Positions 11,430 to 24,235 of a stretch of 64,000 nucleotides of DNA are shown piece after piece. The notes below the pieces were generated by a model, which was not told the DNA's origin, did not search any database, and was given only the letters and a program-made list of their open reading frames with translations. The first letter of the stretch is position 1. Each line of letters starts with the position of its first letter. The position numbers and the translations under genes were made by a program. Source of the DNA: Beroe forskalii (Eukaryota > Ctenophora > Nuda > Beroida > Beroidae); contig WFMF01000259.1 of assembly GCA_011033025.1 (NCBI GenBank), positions 178,785 through 242,784 on the forward strand. Reading direction: 5' to 3'.

Positions 11430-12125
11430 GGCATCACAATGAGTATGATCGGGATCCCCGCATCAGAGTGAGTATTATCCCGGCATCAGACTTCAGAGTG
11501 AGCATTATCCCGGCATCAAAGTGAGTATTATCCCGGCATCAGAGTGAGTATCATCCCGGCATCAGGGTGAGTATTATCCCGGCATTAGGGTGAGTATTAT
11601 CCCGGCATCAGAGTGAGTATCATCCCGGCATCAGAGTGAGTATTATCCCGGCATCAGAGTGAGTATTATCCCGGCATCAAAGTGAGTATTATCCCGGCAT
11701 CAGAGTGAGTATTATCCCGGCATCAGAGTAAGTTTCATCCCGGCATCAGGGTGAGTATTATACCGGCATCAGAGTGAGTTTCATCCTGGCATCAGAGTGA
11801 GTATTATCCCGGCATCAGAGTGAGCATTATCCCGGCATCAGAGTGAGTATTATCCCGGCATCAGAGTGAGTATTATCCCGGCATCAGGGTGAGCATTATC
11901 CCGGCATCAGATCAGTGAGTATTATCCCGGCATTAGGGTGAGTATTATCCCGTCATCAGAGTGAGTATAATCCCGGCATCAGATCAGTGAGTATTATCCC
12001 GGAATTAGGGTGAGCATTATCCCGTCATCAGATCAGGTATAATCCCGGCATCAGATCAGTGAGTATTATCCCGGCATCAGAGTGTCAGTGAGTATTGATA
12101 TTATCGACCCGGCATCAGAGTGAGT
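11430..12125 (+). repeat. 23-bp minisatellite, about 29 units
   Basis: Consensus GTGAGTATTATCCCGGCATC+AGA, with irregular units near both ends. It begins exactly where repeat R2 copy 3 ends and its unit resembles the R2 tail, so it probably arose by local expansion. Confidence 0.93.
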
Positions 12126-12540
12126 ACTATCAGTATCCTGGCATCAGTGTAAGTATCATTGCCGGCAGGACATCAGTTAGTACAGTGACATCAATTAGAT
12201 CATCCCATTACATTTATTTAGCAAATTAGATAAACTGATTGACAACGGGGTTCGGGTCATCGACAAAATTACAATGCAAGCGACAAGCATGAGCACAATA
12301 TACTTACAATTATACAACGACTCACCATTTTCCTCTGAGAAGCCTCATGCTTTGGGCATGTTCAAGCATGTCTAATATTTGCAAAGTTATTCTAGCTTGA
12401 GTGGATCTATTGAGAATGCGCGGCGTAAACTTCTTAGAATTCTGCTGAGAAGTGCGCGTCGCAGGCAATTATTTCCGAACAAGGTTTTAATCACTTAATC
12501 GGGGCGTAAAAAATGCGCCCCGTGTTTTTGGCGGGAATAC
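12126..12540. other. Spacer
   Basis: No gene or repeat recognised. Confidence 0.3.
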
Positions 12541-12654
12541 CAAAAGTGTGTGGCCCTGTTTGTGACTTTTCGAAGAAAAGGCGCGCGCGCGCGCGAACAA
12601 ACAGGGGCACATAGCATGTGGCAAGTTGCGCCGGCGTTATTGGGTCTGGTTTTC

Positions 12655-12760
12655 CTAAGCCCGCATAGGTGTGTGTACGCGCCCGCGCCGCGCGAGCCAC
12701 AAAGGGATATACGTGTTTAGCAAGGTCTGGTTGGGAAGCGCGCGGCGCGTACACGGTACA
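12655..12760 (-). mobile_element. GC-rich hairpin element G1, reversed copy
   Basis: AAGCCCGCATAGGTGTGTGT at one end and ATATACGTGTTTAGCAAG towards the other. It is preceded by a CG-dinucleotide run at 12582-12597 that recalls 5940-5965. Confidence 0.7.
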
Positions 12761-12764
12761 CAGT

Positions 12765-13220
12765 TGCCCTAACCAGGACCCTGGTTACGCGCACGGAGTG
12801 CGCGGCGCGGCAAGCGGGGAAGGTACTCGTAGGATGTTACCCTACCCTCGCGCGCGCGGCGCAACGTTCCACATTTGGACGTCACTTTGCGCCTTCCAAC
12901 AACAAGTCAGAAGAAAGGGACGGACATCGCCCGTCGAGGAAGGTACACAGTATACACCTATGCGGGCTTACACAGCACACTTATGCGGGCTTACATACCT
13001 ATGCGGGCTTAAGAAGCCTAACCAGTGCAGTGTCGATCCTCCTCATAATAGGATGCACGCGCGCGTAAGCATCTGGTTAGATGCCAGATGGATCCGCCAG
13101 TTTGCAAAACATGATAAGCGTAACGAGTGCAAGTGAAACACAACTAAACTCAAATCTTTCATTTGCCCTAACCAGGACCCTGGTTTCACGCACGGAGTGC
13201 GCGGCGCCCCTGGTTAGGGG
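12765..13220. mobile_element. Cluster of CCCTAACCAGG mini-hairpin elements (G2)
   Basis: At 13165-13216 a ~52-bp element runs CCCTAACCAGGACCCTGG ... GCACGGAGTGCGCGGCGC ... CCCTGGTTAGGG, with inverted ends. A one-ended copy lies at 12766-12806 and a reversed relative at 56567-56612. Between them the CCTATGCGGGCTTA tail of element G1 occurs three times (12957-13013). Confidence 0.7.
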
Positions 13221-13449
13221 AAATCTTTCATGCAATCGTTTTCAAATTTTATCACCCAATCCCGTATTTCCGTAAAATTTGCTGTTTAATTTCTTTTGTA
13301 TTTCCAGATTTCTTCTTGATATCTAATTATGAAAGTTAAGTATTAAGGTTGGGTAACATCCTACGATATTAACTCATTAACTGGTATTTTGCTACAGCTA
13401 CCTGTAAATAAATCTACTTTTAATAAATCTGGATACCTCACCTAAGGGT

Positions 13450-14286
13450 ACTTCATATTAGTGGTATAACTGAATATAGAATAGATGAAGTTGTTTTAGA
13501 TAGTGTGCAATCTGAGAAAGATCTTGGAATTGTTGTGAATAATCAATTAAAATGGAAAGACAACATTAACTCTTGTATTAAAGATGCAAATAAAATGATT
13601 GCTTGGGTAACTAGAAACATGCTTACTCGTGATCCAGCTATTTTAAATCGTATCTATAAAACAATGATAAGACCAAAGTTAGAGTATTGTGTTCAAATTT
13701 GGAACACAAGTATTTTCATGGAAACTGGTCAACTATTTTAGAGCTTGAATCTGCAGCGTAGATTTACAAGATTAGTTGATGATATTGGACTTTTACCATA
13801 TAGTGAGCGTTTGAAGAAGCTTAATCTTACAACATTAGGTGAAAGGAGATTAAGAGGTGACTAATTGAAACATATAAAATATTAAATGATAAAGTTCAAT
13901 ATGGTGGAAATATATTTAGACTTGGTAGGTCAGGAAAGAACATTTTACATAAAGTGTTAAATCTAGTGTTTCTGATATTTGCAAATTAAGAGCTCATTTT
14001 CTGCCTGAAAGGGTTCGTAATTACTGGAATAAAGCTACCAAACTATGTTAAGTCTTCAAATGATGTGAATGCATTTAAGAGTAATTTGGAGGATTTTTTC
14101 AAGAATGAATGTTTACATGAAAATGCTGACAACTATTGGCAAGTTTCAAATCTTATATTAGACAAGATTGAAGGAGTTGGTTATCTAGAAAATAAATCAA
14201 AGTTTAATAATTTTTTGATGGAAAACAAATATATTGCAAAGAGAAAAGGTATTAACACCTATGTCAGACCAAGTACTATTGCATAG
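13450..14286 (+). pseudogene. Degenerate non-LTR reverse transcriptase, 3' part
   Basis: Fragments in several frames follow the C-terminal half of a CR1/Jockey-like reverse transcriptase: EKDLGIVVNNQLKW, then RIYKTMIRPKLEYC, then (after a stop and frame shifts) RRFTRLVDDIGLLPYSER and FLPERVRNYWNKA, ending with a ~70-residue basic tail closing at 14286. Stop codons near 13739 and 13861 and at least one frameshift near 13960 show it is dead. Confidence 0.85.
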
Positions 14287-14808
14287 TTAGCAGGTGTCTT
14301 TATAATTGTTTATTGACAGTAGTTTTTTGTAGGTATTTATGATAAAATCAGTTTTGTTTTTTTTCACTGGTTTTGCTTATTAGCATTTTGGATTCTAACT
14401 ATGGCTTAATTATTTATTTCAGTCTATTATTTTATTATTATACCACTTTTTAATTCAAGCAGGGTCAATGTTCATCTTTATTTCTATTTTCACAATTCTG
14501 ACTTTAGACTGGGGGTACCTTGTGAAGGTATGTAATAATAGTGAAGTATTAGATTGTGGAATTTTTATTCTATTTTGGACACCTTGGATATAAGGTGTGG
14601 AAACGAATGATGAAGTTTATTAGCTTATTTTAATAGAGTTAATCGAGTTACTTTATAGTAAATTGTGCTGTAAAATTATATTCAAATTCAAAAATTCAGT
14701 AAAATCATTATATTATTATATTATCTCATATCATGTCAACATTATTCATTCTGTTTTTAAAAGTCTTTAATGTGATCCTTCATGATATCAAGTGAATGAG
14801 ATACGAGT
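14287..14808. other. AT-rich spacer
   Basis: Possible LINE 3' UTR followed by AT-rich DNA; nothing else seen. Confidence 0.3.
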
Positions 14809-14854
14809 GAAACTGGCAAAATGGTACCACAGGAACACGACAAAAATTAGCCTC

Positions 14855-15680
14855 CATTAGCCTCCATTAGCCTCCATGGAGGCTGAGTGGAGCCTGAGTG
14901 GAGCCTGAGTGGAGCCTAAGTGGAGGCTAATTTCAAAAATTAGCCTCCACGGAGGCTAGTGGAGGCATGAGGCTAATTTTTGAAAAATAGCCTCCACTAT
15001 GGAGGCTATATTAGCCTCCACTAGCCTCCATTAGCCTCCACTAGCCTCCACTCAGCCTCACTCAGCCTCCATGGGCTAAATTTTTAGTTTAGCCTCCACT
15101 AGCCTCCCACTCAAGAATTAGCCTCCATTAGCCTCACAGAAATTTAAAAGTCATTTTGTGGAGGCTAAAGCCTCCATATGGGCTAATGGAGGCTGAGTGG
15201 AGGCTTGCCGGAGGCTGAGTGAGCCTAAATCAATAAGCCTACAAAACACAAATTTCTTGCCGAAAATGGTGATTCATGTGTACTAATGTGAAAAACAATA
15301 TATAGCTTCAAACTTTCAGACAGCTCCAACTGTCCTACACTCAGCCTCCACAAGGCTCCACTCAGCCTCCACTAGGCTCCCCTCAGCCTCCACTAGGCTC
15401 CACTCAGCCTCCACTAGGCTCCACTCAGCCTCCACTAGGCTCCACTCAGCCTCCACTAGGCTCCACTCAGGCCCCACTAGGCTCCACTCAGCCTCCACTA
15501 GGCTCCACTGGCCACCACTAGGCTCCACTAGCTTCCACTAGCCTCCACTAGCCTCCACTAGGATCCAATAGGCTCCACTAGCCTCCACTAGGATCCATTC
15601 AGCCTCCACTAGGCTCCACTCAGCCTCCACTAGGCTCCACTCAGCCTCCACTAGCCTCCACTTAGCCTCCACTAAGTAAA
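14855..15680 (+). repeat. Left arm of foldback: GCCTCC minisatellite
   Basis: Units of about 10 to 20 bp such as CACTAGGCTCCACTCAGCCT. Both the word and its complement occur within the arm, so it also folds locally. Confidence 0.9.
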
Positions 15681-16719
15681 AGAATTGTTAAGTAAAAGAA
15701 TTGTTTTATTAATCTCCATATTCAATAAATACAATCACACTCACATAAAAATACGAATGTAAACGCTAGGAAAGCTACAGGATGTGGCCTGTGTAATGCA
15801 AGGCAATTGACAGTATTCGACACAGTTGGTAGAAAGATCTTTGTCATGTATCATAATAATATGTATATTTCATAATGTAAAGTATCTATGTAATTGTAAC
15901 AGTATTTTCCATTAAGTTCAAGATATAGTATACTTACGTTTCTCAAATCATAAGTTTATATGGTTGCTAGTAGTAGTCCTAGCATTGCAGCATTCGTTTT
16001 ACCCAATAAGATGGGTTTGAGAAAAGCAAGTCAAAAACAAATGGTTCAACAAAAATCTTTCACCACTCTGCTTTTTCTAAGGCTCCTTGTTGAACACGAG
16101 CATCAGTTATGGTATATTGGACGAATTATCAACCAAATATACCCCGTTGCACAATGCACAGCTGGTTAAAGCTTTTGTCTACCTGATATTGACAGGTCAT
16201 GTGGCGAATCAGGCTTTCCAAAATTGGTCAGATAATTTTGCTGTCTAAGGACATTAGCAAGCTAAGGGCGAACGTTGACCAATTTTAATAGAGGAGTGAC
16301 CATAAACGAGTAGAACAGAAGTTGTGGCTGGAGAAAGGACACAGTGGCGATTTGCTTCATTGTGCCTTGGGACCACCTGTCCCACTGATCATGGTCTAAA
16401 ATTTCAAAAAAAAAAAAGAGAGATACTTCAAGATAACTTTGGATATACATAATGTGATAAATGTATATCATTAATTGACAAGGGTTGCCTGATGACCCAT
16501 GTATGTTGAACTCTCATTAGAACATGAAAGTCGTCGACTTATAATATTTAGGTTTAAAGTTTGAATTTGACGTCAACTCTACAACACATTTCATTAACAT
16601 ACCAAAATAGTGGATGATAAAGTACGTTTTCATTAGCATAGAATATGCATAACAGTATATTAATATTATCCAAATTAGATAGAGATGAAATTATGAAATT
16701 ATTCACATGATTTACACCT

Positions 16720-18634
16720 TACTATATAAATTCCATCCGTTTGTCATGGTCGACCTGTTGAACCAGTTCACTTTTACAGTGATAATTTTGAAATTTGGGT
16801 TCAAAATGGCATTAACATTGGTCATGCTTTGCAACAGAAGTTTCCGTTAGTAGATTCGACTTTAGAAAATTCAGTAAGTTTTCGTTGCTCAGGTATCCAT
16901 GTCCTTAACCTGCCCTTCAAGGAGAGATCTCTTGAGTAAACTTTTGATCAGGTTTTCGTCACTTATAGCAGGCCACATTTTCCAACATCAAAATTTTGAT
17001 AAAGTTATTCCAGAGCCAGGGGCTTTGTATGTGAAGAACTTTGAGGATTGGGTGTAAGAAAGCGGTTTAGATTCCTTTTAGATAAATTGACCATTTGATA
17101 TAAGGATACAGGTTCTTTACAGTGTACTATTTTCACAATTTCCATGATACCTCAAACGGTATATATTTTGTACAGTCAATAGATTATGCTTTTGAATAAC
17201 GGTTTAGGGTTCTCTAAGTAAAATTCTTTATCAAGTTTCTGCATTCCATATTCTCAGCTCGCACACAAATTGCGAAACTTTCAAGGAAAGCCTCCTTGTC
17301 CCCAAACATAATACGTAAACATTTTCTTCTGTGTTCTAAAAAATTGAATCTAGATTACCTAGTGCAACTCCTCCCCAAACAGAAATTGCATAAGCAAGTG
17401 AGATTCAAAGAGTGAGTGATAAATTTGCTTATGAAGTTTTACAGGAAGACAACACAATGCGATATAATCTACCACATGCACTTTTTAGTCTCTTATTGAG
17501 CTCCAAATGTGTGGTTTCCATGACAATTCGTTATCAATAGTAACACCTAAAATTTCGTTTCGTTTACAGCTTTAATTATCTTTCCTTTTATAGTAAGTTG
17601 GGATTTGTCTGATTCTACGTTATTTATCTGTTTACTACGTGGTGAGAAGATCATGTGGCAGCATTTCTTAGTATTAATGTGAAGAAGATTTGATTCCATG
17701 TATTGGGAGTGTCATTCAGGACCTTATTAGCATTTTGAGTAAGCTTCGTCAATAGTGAGGCCAGTCACAAATATGTTAATGTCATCAGCAAAACAACACT
17801 AGTTTACAATCTTTATTTAAATTAGATATGTCATTGATATACAAAATAAAAAGCAGTGGACCAAGAACTGAACCTTGTGGTACCAAACTTAACAGGAAGA
17901 ACTTCAGATACTTCATTTAGTGCACTCTGGCTGCTTTCGATTTTTAGATAGCTCTCTATTAAGTTCAGTGCATTTCCCTTATGCCATAGTTACTTAATTT
18001 GCATAATAGTATTTTGTGGTCTAGGGTATCAAATGCTTTACTAAGATCTATAAAAATTCTAAAGTATGCATTTTAATTTCTTTTGCTCTTCTATGTAAGC
18101 AACTGAATAGTTTAGAGCATGTGTGGTTAGTGGTTTTCTAAAACCGAATTGGTTCTTATAAATGATTTCATTATCTTCAAGAAATTGATAAAGTCTGTTA
18201 TAAATAATTTTTTCGAACATTTTACCAAATACTGGCAAGGTGGATACTGGTCGGTAATTTTCCATGAGTTCTTCGTTATCTTTTTTATATATAGGGCTTA
18301 TTCTACCTGTCTTAAGTTCATCAGGAAAATCACCATCACACATACACTTATTAAATAAGGTGGCTAAGTACGGTGAGATCACTTCAGAAGTACATTTGAT
18401 TACATGTATAGGTATATCACTTGATTTACCAAGTTTCAGCTCAGATATAATTGTTTCAATTTCCTCCTTATCGCATTCTCTAAGTTTGATTGTATTAGAG
18501 CAGCTGTTGTGGAGATAGTCAGTGAAGTTAGAGAGCTGGTTAATTCGTAGTCCATTCTCGTCAATATAGATTTTGTTTAGTGAGGGAGCTAACGATACAA
18601 AATACTTGTTAAATTCGTTAACACTAGGCTCCAC
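16720..18634 (-). pseudogene. Degenerate Jockey-like LINE reverse transcriptase
   Basis: From 18634 downwards about 190 codons are open: fingers/palm motifs LKLGKSSDIP, FPDELKTGRISPIYKK, ENYRPVSTLPVFGKMFEK and KNQFGFRK. Below 18059 the frame is broken, but palm pieces persist: FIDLSKAFDTLDH, the catalytic FADD box near 17785, then SPRSKQINN and TKFLGVTIDNELSW, and a YAISVWGG thumb piece near 17380. Many stops and shifts. It sits between the arms of the foldback element and its 5' end abuts the right arm. Confidence 0.88.
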
Positions 18635-19612
18635 TCAGCCTCCACGAGGCTCCACTCAGGCCCCACTAGCCTCCACTAGGCTCCACTCAGCCTCCACTAG
18701 GCTCCACTGGCCACCACTAGGCTCCACTAGCCTCCACTAGGATCCAATAGGCTCCACTAGGCTCCATTCAGCCTCCACTAGGCTCCACTTAGCCTCCACT
18801 AGGCTCAACTCAGCCTCCACTGCCTCCACTCAGCCTCACTCGCCTCCACTAGGCTCATTCAGCCTCCCTCCATGGAGCTCACTAGGCCCAGCCTCCACTA
18901 GGCTCCCTCAGCCTCCACTAGGCTCCACTTGGCTCACTAGCTGGTGGAGGCTGGTGGGGCCCCAGTGGAAAGGCTAGTGGAGGGTGGAGGCTGTGGTGGA
19001 GGCTAGTGGAATGCCTGGTGGAGGCTGAGTGAAGCTCAGGAAGGCTGAATGGAGGAGTGTGGGTAGTGGAGCCTAGTGGAGGCTGAGTGGAGCCTGAGGT
19101 GGATTCTAGTGGCCTAGTGGTGCCTAATACTAGACTTTGGTCTATGTTACCAAAATGTACTCTTTTGTAAAAACATGACATAAATTCAATTTTGTGGAGG
19201 CTAGCATATTATCTGTGTTTTTTTCATGATTTTTAGCCTCCATTTGGAGGCTATAGCCTCCACTAGCACTGTCAAAATAGCTTCCATAGAATCCAAAAAT
19301 GACTTTTAAATTTCCGTGGAGGCTAATGGAGGCTAAATCTTGAGTGGAGGCTAAACCAAAATTTAGCCTCCATGGAGTAGTGGAGGCTAAGTGGAGGCTG
19401 AGTGGAGGCTGAGTGGAGGCTAGTGGAGCCTAGTGGAGGCTAGTGGAGGCTAATATAGCCTCCATAGTGGAGGCTATTTTTTCGAAATTAGCCTCATGCC
19501 TCCACTAGCCTCCGTGGAGGCTAATTTTTGAAATTAGCCTCCACTTAGCCTCCACTTGGGCTCTGCTCAGCTTTCTCTCAGCCTCCATGGAGGCTAATGG
19601 ATGCTGATGGGG
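18620..19612 (-). repeat. Right arm of foldback: GCCTCC minisatellite
   Basis: Inverted counterpart of 14855-15680, about 150 bp longer, switching from GCCTCC-rich to GGAGGC-rich on the plus strand near 18945. Confidence 0.9.
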
Positions 19613-20227
19613 GCTAATTTTTGTCGTGTTCCTGTGGTACCATTTTGCCGTGAAACTCAATGATGATGATGAATGGAATGAATCTAACAGTTTCACACAA
19701 CCACACAAATCTACTGACAGTTTGGGAATTTAATATTCCATCTTCAGGATCTCCGTGTGAATGTTTATCATCCTCAAATTTGATTGCAATTAGTAGTGTT
19801 GTTAAGTTTAAAACTTAAAAGTGATTTTCTAATCTGTTCTATTGAACATGATTACATGAATACAAGTGCAACTTCTTTGTAGAACAAATACAGTCATCTT
19901 TGTAGTCAAGCAAGTGCAACTGCAATTTTTCTGATTTCACGGATTGGGTTGTTGAATAAGAATCACATGATTTCAATTGATGTTTAATTCATTAATTCTC
20001 TTTTGACTCAATGGTACAAATACAAATGTAAACCAATTCTCTTGAAAGCCACTGTATTATTACAATGTGGTTCTTTAATGACAATCAATTTCGTCTTTCT
20101 ACTACATCTTCAGGTCTCAAATTTGATTGTATAAAGTAGTGTTGTAAAGTTTTAAAAAGAGAATTAATAAATTACTCATCAATTGCAATTTTTCTATCCA
20201 GTATAAACAAATAGAAATTTATGTAGT

Positions 20228-20494
20228 TTATGACATGTTTGAGAATTAAAAAGAAATCTTTCTTCAAGACATCAATCTGCAAGACTTTATGACATGTTTA
20301 ATTGTATTTGGGGTATTTGTAAATAGGGGTTTTACCTCATCTCTCGTTGTAATTGTAATTTAGTGAGTGTCTGACTGTGGAAGGAACTTGAGGAGACACT
20401 AGATCAGATTGATATTAAGGCTTTAAGCTTTTAAGGATTTAACAGTATAAACTACCAAGCTTGAAGAAAGATTTCTTTTTAATTCAAATATAAG
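20228..20494. repeat. Inverted repeat with ~30-bp arms
   Basis: AATTAAAAAGAAATCTTTCT then TCAAG (20240-20265) is inverted at 20460-20487. No coding content between. Confidence 0.75.
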
Positions 20495-21011
20495 CTCAAT
20501 AAACATAATGAATCTTGCCAATTGCACTGTCATGTGGTAGGCTATAAAGTGCCATAAAGGGTGGTCGTAGCATAGTCAAATCTAGTTCTGGCATCAGATG
20601 TTTCCTATTTTTGGCTGATGCTTTACGGGTGAAATCTGTATTTGTGTGTTTGCATTTAATCTATTATTTGTCACAAGTTCATGTTCAACTCTTTTTCAGT
20701 TTTGCATATTATGAATAAACTAATTAAGACTAAATTTATTTACTTTTGTTGTAGGTGATTTAGATGCCATCAATCCAAGTCAACAGAAAGTAAATTAATC
20801 ACTCCTCTCATCTACCCGTACACCACTTCACTCTCTAGTCTCTCACTGCTGATTCTAGAGCTACCTGCTGCCAGACATCGGCTTATCATGTCTACTGAAC
20901 CAGGTCTGAATGGATTAAATTCTCTTATTATCCCTACTTTCCAAACTATGCTGTGTCGTTTCTGCCTACTTAGCAGCTCGTTTCCCAGCTGCACACTGCG
21001 TGTTATGAAAG

Positions 21012-21096
21012 ATAAATAGGCGGTGAATGTGACGTCATGTTCAGGGTTTTGAAATGGTGAGTTGAAAGCCTTGAACCGTCTATTATTCACACACGA
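21012..21096 (-). repeat. CRE unit, copy at 21.0 kb
   Basis: Minus strand: TAATAGACGGTTCAAGGC, CTTTCAACTCACCATTTC, AAAACCCTGAACATGACGTC. Outer inverted words GACGGTT/CACCGCCTAT flank it. Confidence 0.8.
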
Positions 21097-21392
21097 CCCC
21101 TCCGAATTACAGAACGTGTCATTCATATCGTGTACACTATATACCATGTTATATATTGTGTAGGATGCCCGTTTTATCAAGTTATTCGTTTTTGTTTGAA
21201 TTCTGTGCACCACTGGTGTACCATGATGATGTCATTGTATACCATATATGGTCATAAGTCGAGGATTTGATACCTTATTTGGTGTTTTGATGGCATTACA
21301 CTCACCACCACTTGATGTTGTTCGTTTTAAGTTTGAGAACTACTTAACAATGCCTCATGCCAAGTAAAACACTCACTTCAGATTTAAATAAC

Positions 21393-21468
21393 ATGAGTGA
21401 GAGTGACGTCATTATCAGGGTTTGGAATGGAGAACTGATGACGTCACACCGCCTATTTCTCGCACACA
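21393..21468 (-). repeat. CRE unit, copy at 21.4 kb
   Basis: One of the best kept: minus strand GAGAAATAGGCGGTGTGACG, then TCATCAGTTCTCCATTCC, then AAACCCTGATAATGACGTCA. Both TGACGTCA palindromes are intact. Confidence 0.9.
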
Positions 21469-21830
21469 GCAAAAGTCCGCCAGGTACTTAGTGTAGCTTT
21501 AGTTCGTGAGGGAAGGGCATTAAAAGAACACTGATACGCAGTATGACAGAAGTTTTACAACACACGCAGCGATCTACCAACCTCCTTCCTCCTGTTTGAC
21601 GAATCCCTAGTTACTTATATTATAGTGAAGAAGTGAGCTAGTTAGAGTTTGATATCTGCGAATCGTAACTTTTGTTGCTTTTAAAGTTGACATGGTCACT
21701 CTATCTATGTCTGTTGCGTATATCACTATATCAGATGTTTTCTTGCAGTCAGAGATTCGTTGAATGACCTCCGAGTTCGAATGGGAGCGCTGATTTGCCG
21801 TTAAGTTTTTACATCAGATTACCCTGTCAT

Positions 21831-21866
21831 GCTGCTAACACTGTTATTAACAGTGTTAGCAGCAGG
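21831..21866. repeat. Perfect 33-bp palindrome
   Basis: GCTGCTAACACTGTTA is followed directly by TTAACAGTGTTAGCAGC, sharing the central TTA; it would extrude as a stem of about 16 bp with almost no loop. Confidence 0.9.
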
Positions 21867-24065
21867 TTTCACTCTTAGCGGAAATCTTGCTGCTTTAGTG
21901 GTTCTGGTGGTCAAGTAGAAGTGAAGCTCATATTTATTCTTTCTGTCAGACTTTTGGGAGCTTGGCCTTCTTCGACGAAACATCAAGCAACATGTCTAAT
22001 GTCCATGAAGGTTTTCTGCACGAGGCAATATTTTAAAATCTGAACTCATCCCGGAACCACAGACTAATTAAGTAATACTGTCACCATCGAAAAAGACAGG
22101 TTTAATATAAGTCTTCTGAATGCTTACAAAAACTCGCCGGGTTGTTTTAGGTTTACCTATAGGTCTTACTTTGAGTAGCAGAATATGGTTGAGAGTTTCG
22201 TAATTTTCATTATTTACCATGACGAATTGTGAGGACATCCGACCGCCCATTCTTTATGTGCGGCAGCAAGCGAACCAGTACCCCCTTGTAGCAGACTGAG
22301 TAATTGTCAGAGCAATTGCTGTGACTATCTTAAGGATTACGTTGGCGGTTGAGGAAGTAGTGATGCATTGAAGTTGACAATCCTACTACAGAATTTATTA
22401 CGTATTTTACGTTTATTCAATAATTGCACTGAAGTGTTGTAACGAATGATACTCGACTGGTCGACTAGGGGAACCCTATCAAGACGCTCCTGCCACTAGC
22501 CTTACAGTAAAGTCGCGTTTTTAAAGTAACAAGAAAGTCTCTGTATTCTGTAACAAAGCCAATGCCATTACCTAATACCATGTGAGCCCACAATCCACAT
22601 ATATAATATTCTCAATTCAGAGTATGGAAGTATAAAAGTATTAAGTTTGTCGCAACCCTTGCAATTCCCTCGCAACATTATCACCCTTAGATATGTTTCC
22701 GAACATGTATCTGACACGCCTGGAGCGGTTCAGGGATATCTTCAGTTGAGGGAGTTAGCCCTTTCTTTCGTTCCCCCTTCACAACGCAGCATAATACAGC
22801 AGAGTTTTGTTGAAAGCGTCTAACTTCTGAATTCTGGAAGTATAGAGCTATTTTAGTCCTTTAGGTTTATTAAAGATGAACCCAAGTTCATAAGTTGTTA
22901 TATCACAATCAACCGTCTTCTTTTCTATCGTATGACTATAATTGACTAAAAGCTCAATTATAAGTCTCGTGAGAAGAATATAGCTATCATATTTTAGGTC
23001 TTCCTTAATGACATGAATTTAAGGCCAGGGACGAAACCTATTTATGGCACCATACTTAGCACCACTTTTCAATATGATTCCAGGTTCAAACTTTGAAAGA
23101 TAAGGATTTGTGTGTCAACTAGGTTCGCTTGAATAAATACCATGTATGCCTGTTTTGCGTCATTTTGCCAAGATGCTGGGGATTTTTGCGAAGATCATGT
23201 CCAACTTTGCCCGGACAATCAACAAATCTAAAGTTACGGCCGATCATTGTCTCGATAAAATTAGAGAACACTGCCACATTTCAGCACTGATCTGCTCCAG
23301 TTTTCTGTGGTCTATCTTTGATATAATCCACAAATCATCAACCTCCTCAATCCTTCATAAAAACCTTCTCTTTTCCCTTTGTAAGAGAAACTATGATGTT
23401 TTCGGTTCGGTTCGTTGGATAGCGCAACCGGCTATCAGGCTTATCAAAAGTATAATAAAACGGTACGAGATCGTTTTCCTATCGGATGCTTTGACAAGAT
23501 CGTTCATTTCCTTGCTAACTTTTAGGCTCAGCTATACTCTTCTTTGTCATAAACCGCTAGAAATTTAGGTTTCTTAGGTTTTTGTTACCCGACAATGCAG
23601 CTTATTTAAGTCGTTTTATTCGAGTCATGGCGGTGGGGAGGCACGAAGAAAATTTCGTTCAAACCTAAAATCGATTTGTTGCAACATATTTATAGACCTA
23701 TCTTTTCTCTTTTTATTTTGAGCACTGATCATTAATTACCCATTAGACGTTGTTATTAAATCATGCTGTTGAAGTAATGAAATATATGCGTCGGTCTAAA
23801 CGGCTGTTATTATACTACGTTTAATATTTAATCTGAATATTTTCTCATTTCATTAAAATATTTTAATTACCCAGCACTATTCATAGTCTTGCATTAAATT
23901 GGCGCATTGTTTCATTAGGTTGTGCTTAGTACGATCATGGCATGGAACACGCATTACTGTTCGCTAAATCGAGCAGATTTTGATCTCAGCCGACTTGCAG
24001 ATTTTGATCTCAGCCGACATAAAACATTTCAATCAGATCACTCTGAGTGCAACACAAGTTGTTGC

Positions 24066-24235
24066 TGTCCACTGACACCAGTATATTCTGACACCACTTG
24101 TTGCTTTTCACTGACACCGGTTTATTCTGGCGACTGGCACACTTGAACACTTTGTCGAGTGACGCTGACACCAGTCTCTTCTGACACCAGTTTTCTCTGA
24201 CACCAAGTTATCTGACACCACTCTTGTCGGGTATC
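24066..24235 (+). repeat. Irregular TGACACCA repeats
   Basis: CTGACACCA occurs about seven times in 170 bp with variable spacers, and again at 24779-24870, 25235 and 25578. The word CTGACACCACT is also the reverse complement of part of the 16-bp minisatellite unit in GPCR intron 4. Confidence 0.75.

Larger units (their letters stand above)
14809..19659. mobile_element. 4.85-kb foldback element with gCCTCCACTa arms
   Basis: Both ends carry a ~45-bp inverted repeat: GGCAAAATGGTACCACAGGA then ACACGACAAAAATTAGCC at 14815, mirrored at 19612-19650. Inside lie arms of roughly 0.85 kb (14855-15680) and 1.0 kb (18620-19612) made of GCCTCCACTAG/GTGGAGGCT words. Unique words such as AAATTTAAAAGTCATTTT (15146) reappear inverted at ~19298, so the arms are a true inverted repeat. 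The centre holds a broken LINE on the minus strand. No transposase was found. Architecture matches the elements at 8.71-9.27 and 41.84-45.62 kb although the sequences differ. Confidence 0.85.

Noticed and set aside
11430-12125. Regular 23-bp repeats resembling a CRISPR array
   Set aside because: Units are contiguous without unique spacers and the genome is animal; it is a minisatellite.
20812-21213. 133-codon minus-strand open frame
   Set aside because: Overlaps a CRE repeat unit and shows no domain; probably chance.
23146-23568. 140-codon open frame
   Set aside because: No domain or conserved motif that I can see; isolated in the gene-poor region.
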